Assembly: GCA_036937835.1 (NCBI GenBank)
Contig: CM072876.1
Location: forward strand, 9,303,501 to 9,367,500
DNA: 64,000 nucleotides
Direction of reading: 5' to 3'
Origin: Pampus argenteus
Lineage: Eukaryota > Chordata > Actinopteri > Scombriformes > Stromateidae
Shown: positions 1 through 32,771 of the stretch, one piece after another
How the letters are laid out: each line of letters starts with the position of its first letter
How positions within the stretch are numbered: the stretch's first letter is position 1
Made by a program: the position numbers and the translations under genes
Notes under the pieces: model-generated
What the model was told of the DNA's origin: nothing
What the model saw: only the letters and a program-made list of their open reading frames with translations
The model's database searches: none

Positions 1-261
1 ATGAATTAGAGTATGCATGGCTCTTGTGCATGTATACTTCTTTGTATCACTTGCTTTACCTGTATACGTGTGTGTGTGTATGTGTGTGTGTCCATATGTT
101 TAACGGAAGTGCTATTATAGGCTGCCGGTTTCTAACCTGTGGTTGGAGCATGCTCATGCATGGCCCAACAGAGGATAGATGGTCAAGCTGCTCTGATTAA
201 TCACAAGCTACACACATACATTGCACTATATAAAAATGCACATTGTGGTCAGTGGTATTTA

Positions 262-475
262 ATGCTGCAACATTTAGTTGATCAACAACTATTTTAATAA
301 TCAAATAATCATTTTAGTATTTTAAAGCCAAAAGAATGTTGCTTTTAGCTTCTCAAATGTAATGATTTAATGCTTTTCTTTGTCATACATGAAATTATAG
401 CAAGCATGTCCACTATATTTCTGACATTTTATAGATAAAACAATTGATTGATTAGTTGAGAAATTAATCTAAAAC
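262..475. repeat. Dispersed teleost repeat fragment
   Basis: The segment opens with an AT-rich start (GCTGCAACATTTAGTTGATC), contains TGCTTTTCTTTGTCATA in the middle, and closes with a run of ATTGATTGATTAGTTGAG. I recognise this architecture from a short repeat scattered through many fish genomes: GCAGC-type ends, alternating GATTAATC motifs and an internal TTTTGGACTGTTGGTC-type core. A related copy lies at 45164-45345 and a shorter one at 57358-57442. The family name is not certain, so it is left unnamed. Confidence 0.55.
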
Positions 476-1028
476 ACAGATTCAGTTTAACAGAGCTCAT
501 TTTCAATCAATAGGTAACAGGAAAACAACACTCTCCTCAATCTACGTGCGGGTTTGTCTGCGTCTAGTCTGTTTGCTTACAGGCCCAATTGTAAGAGAAT
601 TACCCTCCTCCTGACCTCCCCTAAGGCAGCCCAATCACCTCTAGTGTGAAAGGTCAGACAAAGGTCAAGAGGTCACCAGTGAAAGGCTGCTTTGGTGTGG
701 AGGGCCTGCTGGGTGCCAGGCCAAACATCCACACCGGGGGTCAAAGGTTACACAGATACATAAACTAGACAAGAGGGTGCCAACAGGTACGAGACGTGTG
801 AATGTCCACTGCTGTAACAGGAGAGCAGACTGTTGCACAGAGCTAAACTTATAACAGGAGACTAATGTGTGCGGTGAGAGAGGCACTTTAAAGCTACTTA
901 AGCCTTGTACTGTGTCACTTCATATCCTATAGCCGCCTCTCTTTATACTATTTGGGGGAGTGCAGAAAGGCTGAAGCACAGGTAACTGATCACTAATTAC
1001 TCTTAATTGCCTCAGTCAGCTATAGAAT

Positions 1029-1090
1029 ATATACATATATATATGTATGTGTGTGTGTGTGAGAGAGAGAGGGGGGAGTGTGTGTGTGTG
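1029..1090. repeat. Compound (AT)n(TG)n(GA)n(TG)n microsatellite
   Basis: Simple repeats follow one another directly: TATATATG, then TG dinucleotides, then GA, a short G run, and TG again. Confidence 0.85.
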
Positions 1091-1340
1091 CCTGTTAACC
1101 AACCATATAGTCATAGAAGCTATTAAAAACTCATTAACCTACGTTTTATTTGAAGCCCCCTGCCCCCGTCCATCATGCCCCTAATGTATTTTCCGTTTTT
1201 GCCTTCAGATTTAATTTAGCTACTCTTTGATTTTACGACTCGCCTCTGTTATTGTAGGATATCTTCTCCTTTCCTTGTAATTTTATTTTATGACATGGAG
1301 AGAGTCGAGTACAATACGCCCCCCGGGGAGCACCACTTAC

Positions 1341-2008
1341 CTCCACGCCAACAAATATAATTACCGCTGATCAGAGGAGCGAAAACAGACCGCCGCTTAT
1401 CTGCCACAGCACGTGTTTTGTCGTGTTTTTTTTTTTTCTTTTCGTTTAAAGCAGTATATCAGTACTGGAGAACTATTAGCTGTGGGATTTATATAAAGGA
1501 GAAACGCAGAGACAGACGCGCTGTGCGTGGCAGTGGGCTTTCTGCCACTCTCCATTGAATATTGTGGACATTCTTGCTTGCTTTTGTTTATGGACACAAA
1601 AGTTATACCTCGCAGAAAAAGAGATAAATATATCACTCGGCATTCGTTCAATAAACTAATTAAACCTAATTTTAATTACATTTATTTCGCTAACTGTTAA
1701 CGTGCCTACAGCGTGGGGCGGTAGCGAGCGATTACGGCCAAAGTTGATCCACAAGTCAGCTTCATCCAATCAAGCCAACTTGGACAGAAGCCGAGAGACG
1801 GGCACAAAAACAACTCACGTAGTGTTTAAGAAAATATTCAACGCAACGTCGCCTTGATCACGCACTGTGATCACGCACTGTGATCACACGCTGTACCAGC
1901 TGTGACCGCGGCCTTGCAGTGAGTGAAATAGACTAAGTCACCGCCAGAAGTAAACAACTAAAGTCCTTTCGTGTTTACCAAGTAAAGTCCTCTGCTCCAT
2001 GTTGACAG
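1341..2008. promoter_or_regulatory. CpG-rich candidate bidirectional promoter upstream of prox1
   Basis: Base composition changes here from AT-rich to CpG-bearing (many CG steps between about 1690 and 1920). There is a CCAAT box at 1766-1770 and a triplicated 13-bp TGATCA unit at 1855-1893. Two good splice donors point away from the centre. On the + strand GACAG is followed by GTGAGAG (exon end 2008). On the - strand GGAG is followed by GTAAGTG (exon end 1341). Together these suggest a promoter firing both ways, perhaps an alternative noncoding first exon of prox1 plus a divergent antisense RNA like human PROX1-AS1. This is inference; no coding potential was seen in either candidate exon. Confidence 0.35.
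1855..1893. repeat. Three tandem 13-bp units each holding TGATCA
   Basis: Units at 1855-1867 and 1868-1880 are identical (TGATCACGCACTG). The third (1881-1893) differs in three positions. Each contains the palindrome TGATCA, so three identical potential dimer sites lie 13 bp apart inside the CpG-rich stretch. Confidence 0.9.
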
Positions 2009-2279
2009 GTGAGAGTTCATAGGAGCAAAGTTGGTCCCCTTTTCAACGGAGCTGCAAGCCTGAGTGTGTAACCCCCAAGAAATAGTGCGTGTGTGTGTGT
2101 GTGTGTGTGTCAGACAGAGGGAGAGATAAACAGGGAGAGTCGCTGAGGGGGGTCTTTGACTTTGAGCGTATAAGCCCTTATTTCATGGTGCCATTGTTTG
2201 TTTTAAGGACGTCAGGCTTAATACAGTTCCAGGCGGTTTCCCAGCATGTCTGTCCGCTCAAGCACCTCCAAGGCGCTCC

Positions 2280-2344
2280 GTGTGTGTGTGTGCGTGTGTT
2301 TGTACGCGCGCTCACGTGCGTGCGCGAGTGCATTGTGCGCGCGC
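2280..2344. repeat. Alternating purine-pyrimidine TG/CG tract
   Basis: The tract alternates TG, CG and CA steps almost without interruption, including runs of GCGCG. Sequence of this kind can adopt left-handed Z-DNA. Confidence 0.7.
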
Positions 2345-2946
2345 CCTTCATTCCTGTTGACTTTAGCCTTACTCCTGTCATTGGCAATGATTATACACGT
2401 GTGTATATTCTTTCAGGTTGTAATAGGAGGAAAAAAATAAATCCGTTGTTTTCTACCAAGGAAATGAGGTGATTTGGAGAAAAGACTAATGATGTGTAAT
2501 ATATATCTGTAGTTTTAATGACTGCAGCCATATTCCCATCAGACTCACTGAGCAGCATTCTTTTAATTGCCTATTATTTCCACGCGGGGCAGACGTGGAG
2601 GTGTATCTAATGTTAAAACAAACAGGTCTTTATCTAAATGTTGAAAACAATTTAATACCTAGATAGGTGTTGCAGTATTTAACCACTCACACCGTGAGAG
2701 ACACATATAGATGGTCTCAACAGACTTTATATTTTTCTACAGGAGTGTTTAATGTAGGCCTTATACTACATAGTCATCTTCCTTTTCTTATTTTATTGTT
2801 ATTGAACATTTGTCATTAAGTTAATTATGTTATGTTTGGTTTGTACATGTTCTCATCTTTCATTGCCACGTTGTCTTAACATTGATTCCTATATTTGTTT
2901 CTGCAACAATGCTCCCCCCATTCATGCAAATTAATCATATTTGAAT

Positions 2947-2947
2947 T

Positions 2948-3003
<56 letters not shown>

Positions 3004-3108
3004 TGTCTGTATAGAATAAAACAGGCCACAGAGGATGACCAACTTCTCTCTCACACACAAACACAGACACACACACACACACACAGAAACACACACACAG
3101 ACACACAC
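2947..3108. repeat. (GA)n and (CA)n microsatellite pair
   Basis: A GA run (2947-3001, one interruption) is followed by 50 bp of mixed sequence and then an imperfect CA run (3051-3108). Confidence 0.9.
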
Positions 3109-3791
3109 GCCTCTACTTGTAGCCTAGAAAGAGGGATGTGGGTCATCGGGGGTCCACACTGTGCCAGCTATCACAGCCAAGAAGTAATATCATTAATAAT
3201 AACATATAGCCTATGTAAATCGCTGTCATTGTACTACAGCGCAGATACCAATAACTCATCCATTTCTTATATGTCATAGAAATTCCTTTGTCGAAATGGG
3301 TTTCTGCCTTGACAACAAAAACAAGTAGGGTATATATATTTACCTCCAGCATCCTCCAGCGTCTTTTGTCAAGGGGAAAGCTGAATACATTAAGTGCTGG
3401 ACATGAGGCCAGAAAAGGACTTAGAGGCGATGCGAGTCAGACGCCTACTCACTTATTACACTCGGACAAATCCTGCATCCTCCTCTCCTCTCCTGTCCTC
3501 ACGTCTCCTAAACCTTTTTATTCAGGGACCCGGAGACCTCTCCGGAACAAAACAGCTTTTAGCGTTACCATCTCTCCCTGCTTGTGTTTTTTTTTTCCAA
3601 ATAGCTCTCTCTATCTCTCTAAAAAAACAGTTAAAAACTGCTGCCAGGAGATTGGTTCTTCCCCCGAATAAAATTAATTCTTTAATTATCATCATGTAAC
3701 TTCAGAAAAGAAACCTCAATTTGTTTATGTTTGTTGAATTTCTGCATTCAATTCTCCCTTAAAATGAGCCGAAAGACAGTGCCTTAAAACC

Positions 3792-3817
3792 AATAATAAT
3801 AATAATAATAATAATAA
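3792..3817. repeat. (AAT)n trinucleotide repeat
   Basis: Uninterrupted AAT repeats, about eight units. Confidence 0.9.
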
Positions 3818-4870
3818 GACCGTTGGCCTGTCGTTACTGCAAATTAATACTGAGGAAAAATAGGCCACTGGCTTCTGTCCAATCCGGCATACCATCACCG
3901 CACTTATTACCACTTAACTGTAGTCAGACAGTGATAAACGTGATGATAAAAAAAAACAAAAAACGTACCTTTATAACACCTTTGGGAGAAATACTGTTTT
4001 CACTATACCTCCCTGCTTTTGCTTTTTTGGGCCCAAGTCTAATAAATATGTCAATAACTTCAGCCATCAGTGCGCAATAGCAGAGCACATTATCAGTCTT
4101 GGGCATCGAGGTCTGTTACACTCGGTCCTAAAGAGGGGGGAAAGTGAGTTTGAAATAAATACATGGGTTGATCCACCTGGGATGTGCCGCGATAAGAGCA
4201 GCCGGTGTTAACCAGCACGTTTCCTCTACACCTCATCCGAGTCTTCCTTTTCCAAACACGGGTTTCTTTAATGTCCCGGCCTGTTTTTCCAGCCTGTGTG
4301 TGCTCACCGACGGCACCCAGGGGAGCCGAGGCCAAATCAGCCACACAGGCCAGTTAGGGAGCATGGGGCCGGGACACCTGCTTTGGAAAAGACACTCCAG
4401 ACACTAAACTTTGCTGACTTCGTTGCAATTCGTTGGTCCTAAAAAACACTTGCTTGCGACATGGAAAAGAGACTCGCCTTTTCCTTTTTGGCACCTGACA
4501 GAGGGGCATATGGAAAATAAGATTCCTCGTTAAGTGCTTTAGGATCCTGTTTGTGCAGGGGATAAAAAAAGAAGATTATACATGCAACACATGGATGCTA
4601 TGTGAAAATCTGGAGGGGGGAGAAAAAAAAAAGGGCGAATGCACACTCATTTGATAACCAAAACCATGAAAATCTTTTTTTTTTCTTAACTGGCTACTAC
4701 CCAGTTGAATCATACGAATAAATGTAATATACTATTAATTATTATAATACTATTAATAACATTAATAACAATAGTAATAATAATATTTCAACGTTGCTTA
4801 TTTAATACATTTAAAGGTAATTTCTTGCATGTTCTTAATACGAGGTTTATGCTTTCTCTAATTGCAGGAA

Positions 4871-4898
4871 TGTCCAAATACAACAATGTATTTGGACA
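4871..4898. repeat. Perfect 11-bp inverted repeat with 6-nt loop
   Basis: TGTCCAAATAC at 4871-4881 is the exact reverse complement of 4888-4898, separated by six bases (AACAAT). Confidence 0.9.
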
Positions 4899-6378
4899 AA
4901 ATATCGTTGAAGTCGATGAAATAAAAATAATAATAATAATTCCCCTGCATAAAGATTAATTTACAGTGGCACAAAGCAGCGACACATTTCTAAAGAATAT
5001 TAGTAAACAAATTGTTGTATATATCACCTGTTGTAAAGGTGCGCAAAACTGGATTATAATTATAAAAAGTATCCGATATGTAAGAATAAGAATGCGAGAA
5101 AATGTGGGCGAGCCGTCATCGTTTCATAAATCAGAAGCGTCAAACAGGTTTTTTTCTGTGCAAAGGATCAGATGTCAGTGTCCGCAGGGTTGAGTGTTAC
5201 AGGTGGAAGTTTCAAAGGGAGAATTATCAAATAATTCATCGAAACTCCTTAGATCTGCAAATACAGGTGTATGTATATATATATATATTGTTTTCTCCAT
5301 TTTAAAAGAGTTTTATATCTAAAAAAAATATATATTTTTGAAAAACCGTACCATCATTTTCGCGTCAGGCTGTGGAGCCTGGATTAAACAGACCTTTATT
5401 ATGATGATGTTCGCCTCTTAACGGAGCTTTTCACAGAGACGTTTAGCTCTCTCTCCCTCAGATATTGGATGTCCCTCCTGGATAATCTATATTCCAAAGC
5501 AAAGCTGCGAGCCTCTGTGCTGCTTCGCTTGTTCATAAATCAGACTTTTGCTGTAACCAATGAGAAAGTCACTGCGCGTAAAATATTTCTACATGCCACT
5601 CTGAACCTCCAATACCCAAGTGACCCACCACTGCAAGTCCCTTTCATAAGGTCTGTCTAAATATACATCAGCTGTCTTTGCAGTATGTTTTACATGTTGA
5701 TGTTTGAAAATATAAATACGCTTTGCATAATTATTTAAAGACACAGAAACTAAATTGTCATTGTTAAAAATAAAAAGGCTTAAAATAACATGAATCCGTT
5801 TTAACAGACTCTCCTCAACGTGATCGAAACATGCATTAACGCATCCTCTGCCGGTCGTTTCTGTTGTAAAATACACCGTTAAGTTGTAATTTTACTGTAA
5901 CACGGAGGGATAGAAGATAGAAGATGAAAAATATTTGCATTAAAACGGTAAAGAAAAAAGTTCTATCGTGACAATTTATTTCAGATTACATTCACGTGAA
6001 ACTGCGGTTTTGTTTTTCTTAGATGTAATGAATAAATCTACAGCACTGCTTGATAATGTCACTGGCTGCAAATTCAAACTGACTTATTTTGTGATTGTTT
6101 TTAAAAAGTTATTATTGTAAAAAAAAATTATTCCCATTCAAAAGTATTGACACTTTAATTCAAAACATATTGTAATCGAGCAGTACTGAGCCTTTTCTAT
6201 TTATTGTTAAAAACTTTCACATTTAAGACTAAATATAAGAATGAATGCATAACATAAGAACAGGTCCTATGTGTTTTTATTGCAGCATGGTGTAATGTAA
6301 GTGCGTAACGATTCTTACTCGCGCAGCCGGTGAACTTAGAAGAAAATGATTAGCAAGAATGGTATTTCCTTTTTTTTC

Positions 6379-6419
6379 CTCTCTCTCTCTCTTTCTCCCT
6401 TTCTCTCTCTCTCTCTCTT
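6379..6419. repeat. (CT)n microsatellite
   Basis: CT dinucleotides with a few T insertions, just upstream of the prox1 promoter elements. A second CT run lies inside the probable first exon at 6634-6702. Confidence 0.85.
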
Positions 6420-6479
6420 TAGTTGCATGCTCAAGTCCCATTCTCTGGCCAACTTCAGCGCGTTGTCCTCCGGACCGGA

Positions 6480-6560
6480 CGGACGCTTCTTATTGGTAGG
6501 TTGCGACAGTTACATCACTCCGCTCGTGACGCGTACGTCTTCCTGTTTCCTTCAGCCGCG
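6480..6560 (+). promoter_or_regulatory. Candidate prox1 promoter: inverted CCAAT and CRE-like sites
   Basis: An inverted CCAAT box (ATTGG, 6492-6496) is followed about 30 bases later by a CRE-like stretch containing TGACGCG and ACGTC (about 6526-6539), in locally GC-richer DNA. It lies 370-430 bases before the first-exon donor at 6923, a plausible promoter distance. No TATA box is obvious. The start site itself cannot be fixed from sequence. Confidence 0.45.
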
Positions 6561-6579
6561 TCTTAAAGTGGGAATCTTA

Positions 6580-6923
6580 GTGGCGGAGGAGCGCTCCAGC
6601 ATCCAGTGCGCCTCGGAGACGCACACACACCGTTTCTCTCTCTCTCTCTCTGTCTGTCTCTCTCTCGCTCTCTCTCTTGCACTCTCTCTATGTCTCTCAC
6701 TCTTTTAGTAACAACAGAGGATAGAGGGAGAGACCGGCGCTCAAGAGCTCTTTTCATCTTCTATATTTTTCCCATTTTGTTCCTTTCGCTCGCGTCGCTG
6801 ACTTTATTCCAGCTCTTCCTTCATTGAGAAACTGTTATCCCAGCATTCATCAACCTACCGAGCTCCGCGTATATTCTCTTTTCTGCCGTAGGAGTTTAGG
6901 TTGTCCCCCTCTTCATCTAAAGG
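6580..6923 (+). other. prox1: prox1 exon 1, noncoding 5' UTR (start approximate)
   Basis: The 3' end is set by a strong splice donor (AAAGG then GTAAGT at 6924-6929). PROX1 genes carry a noncoding first exon with the start codon in exon 2, which fits here because the next good acceptor (CCCACAG, ending 9997) comes 66 bases before the conserved ATG. The 5' end is a guess based on the promoter-like sites upstream. The exon contains a CT microsatellite. Confidence 0.45.
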
Positions 6924-8289
6924 GTAAGTAACCTTGTCCTCGGATACCTCCCTCTCTTGTTCTTGTTCTTGCCTCGCCTGCGCACTGTGGGCGGAAAAAA
7001 AAACAAATCAAACATCATAAACGGGTAAATATATTCTTGTGATCAACAGCTAATCATATCTATAGGGCAATATTTGCTCCGTGTCGCTCCCCTCATCTTG
7101 ATATGTGGTAAGAGTTGCGTGAGCTGCCCGTATTTTTTTTGCGAGGATGATGTGCGGACAGTAGCCCAACCTTCCTCATCAAAGCGGAGATCAAGTTGAT
7201 TCGCAACTTTGCGAAGTAAGTTTGGGAAGGTTTGTGGGTTGTTTTTTTTGTTTTTTGTTTTTTTGTGAAACATGATTTTAAAACAAGAACTGGTTTTAGA
7301 TGGAAAGTCAGTTTTCGTCTCCTGTGCGTCTTGAAAACCCTCGATTTGCTATTGACTCATAATGTCTTTGTCCTTTTGACACCTTTTATGTGACTATTCA
7401 CACTAAACACACGTCCAGGCAGTTATGAGTTTGTAATTTCTCCTGTTTTGTGAATATATTTTCTTTTCTCAGTAGCAACACTTGTGGATATTTATGATAA
7501 AACGCTGTCTGTATTATTGACAGAGTGTACGCAGCTCTGTCTGTCACATGTTTTGATTTCGTTTTGCAACAAAATGCTCAGCCGGGTCTCACTTTTTATT
7601 TCTAAAAGGAAACGTTGTGGACTTTCATTTAATTCTTAGAGGTTACTGCAAAAGTATAGAAAGTTTTAAGCCTGAACTTCACTTATGTTGTTTTATCTTA
7701 TGATTCATATAAACCAAGAGGTTTAAACAACGGCCGAGTTACAGAGATCCAGTGAAGAAAGGGGATAAAAGATATGCTGTAAAAGTTGAAATGAACATCT
7801 ATAGCTCATTGTTTATATGTATAGTTGATTGAAATTGTTGAACGGTTTTTTTTTTGTACGGGAGAGAGAGAGAGCGAGAGAGAGAGAGAGACAGAGAGAG
7901 AGAGAGGGAGTGCGCATGGGCAATAGGAGACAGGTGCGCCGTCGGAAAAGACAGGTGCTGGTGACTATTTCAAACTCATTGTTAAGATCATGAGGCGTTC
8001 AGGTCAGGTTCTTTTTTCTTGGAGACGTGTCACCTCCTATCTGAACTGTTGGACGTGGCTGTCGAGACTTGGGCCAAAGTAATTAATCAAAGGGTTTTAT
8101 TTTAGAAGACGTGTGTTCCTTCAGGGGAAAACATTTAAACCAACCTGTCCTTTAACTTTAACTGTTAAATCTTGTCAATTTATAAAATTACAATTTACTT
8201 TTTTCTTTTTTTTGTTCAGAGAGCCAATACATCACTTGTCACTTGTGTGCTGCATCACCACACCGCTTCTAACAAAGCCAACAGCAAAG

Positions 8290-8337
<48 letters not shown>

Positions 8338-9997
8338 AGATTGTGTACGTGTCTATGAAGCTTAGTGACAAGAAGCGTTGAAGTTTTTAAAATAATTTTT
8401 CACAGGTAATTATGATGTAAAGATTACACATTTTCTATACGTTAGAACAAGGAAATAATCAGCCCAAAGAAATGTTGTTGTTTTTTAAAAATCACACTTG
8501 GGTTCAGTTTTCCATGCTGTATGCCCTCAGTCTCCATTGAACCTGAGCCTTTAAATTAGACATTTATAGATATATATGTAAAATTTAATAACAAAATTAG
8601 ACATGGATCTGAGTCAGCCATTTAACATTTTTAATTAAAAACTGTATATTTTCGTAAAGTGCAAGTAAGATTTTCAGTCACCTTTTAAATAAGGTAATAT
8701 TAGAATATATTTGCAGGCACCTGTAAAATTTACACCAAGGAAATAATATTGTGTTTTTGACATATTTTATTATTTTTGTTTGAACCACTGTTAGTTTTAA
8801 TAGGGACTTACATTTGTGTATGAAGAAAAATGCAATTTGTTACACCACCATTGCCTTTTATGGTGATATGAAAAAGTTGAATTTCTAAATGTACTATCTT
8901 TACCATCTTCAGAAATATTTTAATATTTTAAGGAGAAGCATATTGAATTGTCTTTGATAATATCTCTACATTTGAGATTGGGGCGCATCCGACATGGCTC
9001 CGACTAAGACACTGCCACCGCTGCTTACATAGCGTATTGATGCAGGCCTGTACTAACAAAACGTTTTGCTTTCAGAGGGGCATTAGGGTTTTTGTAAGAA
9101 TGCTTTAAGTTGCTCCTTGCCAGAGTTGACCCTTCTGACCTATTCATTTGAGCAGAATTAACTGCCCTTGCCAGATGAAAAGACAAACAAAAAACACAGA
9201 AGTGAACTCACGCTGGCACCAAAATCAATAGGCCTGTTTTGTGTTTCTTTTATGTGTCACTCCGTCTGTTGCTTAAGATATGACGGCCATATTGATTAAT
9301 GTGAACACAGGACTTACATTTTGAATTTACAATGTATGCAATGTATAAACATGATTTAAAACAAGAATATTTTGTCTAACTGAGCAAACGTAAGCTCACT
9401 ATAATGACATGTACAATGTGCTTTGCCTCCCTTTGTACAAAAGTTCTTTATTTTTATTTTATTTTTTTAAGATCATCTTAACCTTTTTTATTTTATTTTA
9501 TTTTATTTTGAGTTAATAGCTCCTATGCTGGCTCACACCACACAAACATGGAAATGAGGACAAGTACTTAAGTAATTATCATAATTTTATGCAGCTTTGT
9601 GTTCCGTGGGAACTGGTTCAGTGTCGCGCAGCATGTAACAGGGGACAGGATAAAATGTAGGACTTTGCCCTGGAATGTCAAGCGAAGGCCTAATTCTGAC
9701 CCCATCTTGCCTGTTCCCTTTACCCCACTGTCATTGGTCATTACTGCCTAAATGTAATCATGGATGTCCCTTTTCTTGTACAAACACATTAGAAGAAATT
9801 GCCTGCGTGGTTTAAGACAAAACGCTACAGTTTGTGTTCATGCATCTCTCTGGAGTAACTTTCACGTTTTCTGTTTAATTTATACATAGTTTTTAAAATG
9901 AAGCAGTTTAGACCATGGCTTGATTGAGTGAGTGACTTAGATTCTGAAAATATGTTTCCTTTTGGTGAGTCATGCATCTGTAACTTTTTGCCCACAG
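6924..9997 (+). other. prox1 intron 1
   Basis: About 3.1 kb between the GTAAGT donor and the CCCACAG acceptor. It holds a GA microsatellite (7862-7908), a TG/CG repeat (8291-8338) and AT-rich DNA. No coding exon was seen. Confidence 0.5.
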
Positions 9998-10063
9998 GTA
10001 CTCAGAAGCTTTGATCCTAGAGGACTGGCTTTGTGGGATATGGCCCAATAGCAGCAACCCGTG

Positions 10064-32647
<22,584 letters not shown>

Positions 32648-32763
32648 ATTGATTTCTCCTCCTCCTCCTCCTCGCTCAATGCTTTGCGCTTTTTTTCCTC
32701 TGATTTCAGAATGATATTCTCTTTTGTTTTATTTTTTCCTTTTCCCTACTCTTTTTTTTTTTT

Positions 32764-32771
32764 TGAATGTA
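32764..32771 (+). promoter_or_regulatory. Candidate miR-181 8-mer site, proximal
   Basis: TGAATGTA pairs with positions 2-8 of the miR-181 family plus an A opposite position 1. It lies 117 bases after the stop codon. miR-181 repression of PROX1 through its 3' UTR is established in mammalian endothelium. Confidence 0.5.

Larger units (their letters stand above)
1..1300. other. Upstream noncoding DNA with repeat fragment
   Basis: No coding exon is recognisable. The stretch is AT-rich and includes a dispersed-repeat-like segment (262-475, listed separately) and a compound AT/TG/GA microsatellite at about 1029-1090. The open frame on the minus strand at 665-886 has no recognisable domain and is most likely chance. 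Confidence 0.6.
2010..6430. other. Noncoding DNA upstream of the prox1 first exon
   Basis: No exon is recognised. The region holds TG, GA, CA and AAT microsatellites (2087-2110, 2947-3001, 3051-3108, 3792-3817), an alternating CG/TG tract at 2280-2344, a perfect 11-bp hairpin at 4871-4898, and long AT-rich stretches from 4600 to 6300. Several reading frames of 60-130 codons occur but are low in complexity or end in microsatellites. Confidence 0.6.

Noticed and set aside
1397..1651. 84-codon minus-strand open frame in the CpG-rich upstream region
   Set aside because: No domain, ends in a Lys-rich tail from a poly-T tract; better explained as part of a noncoding transcript, if transcribed at all.
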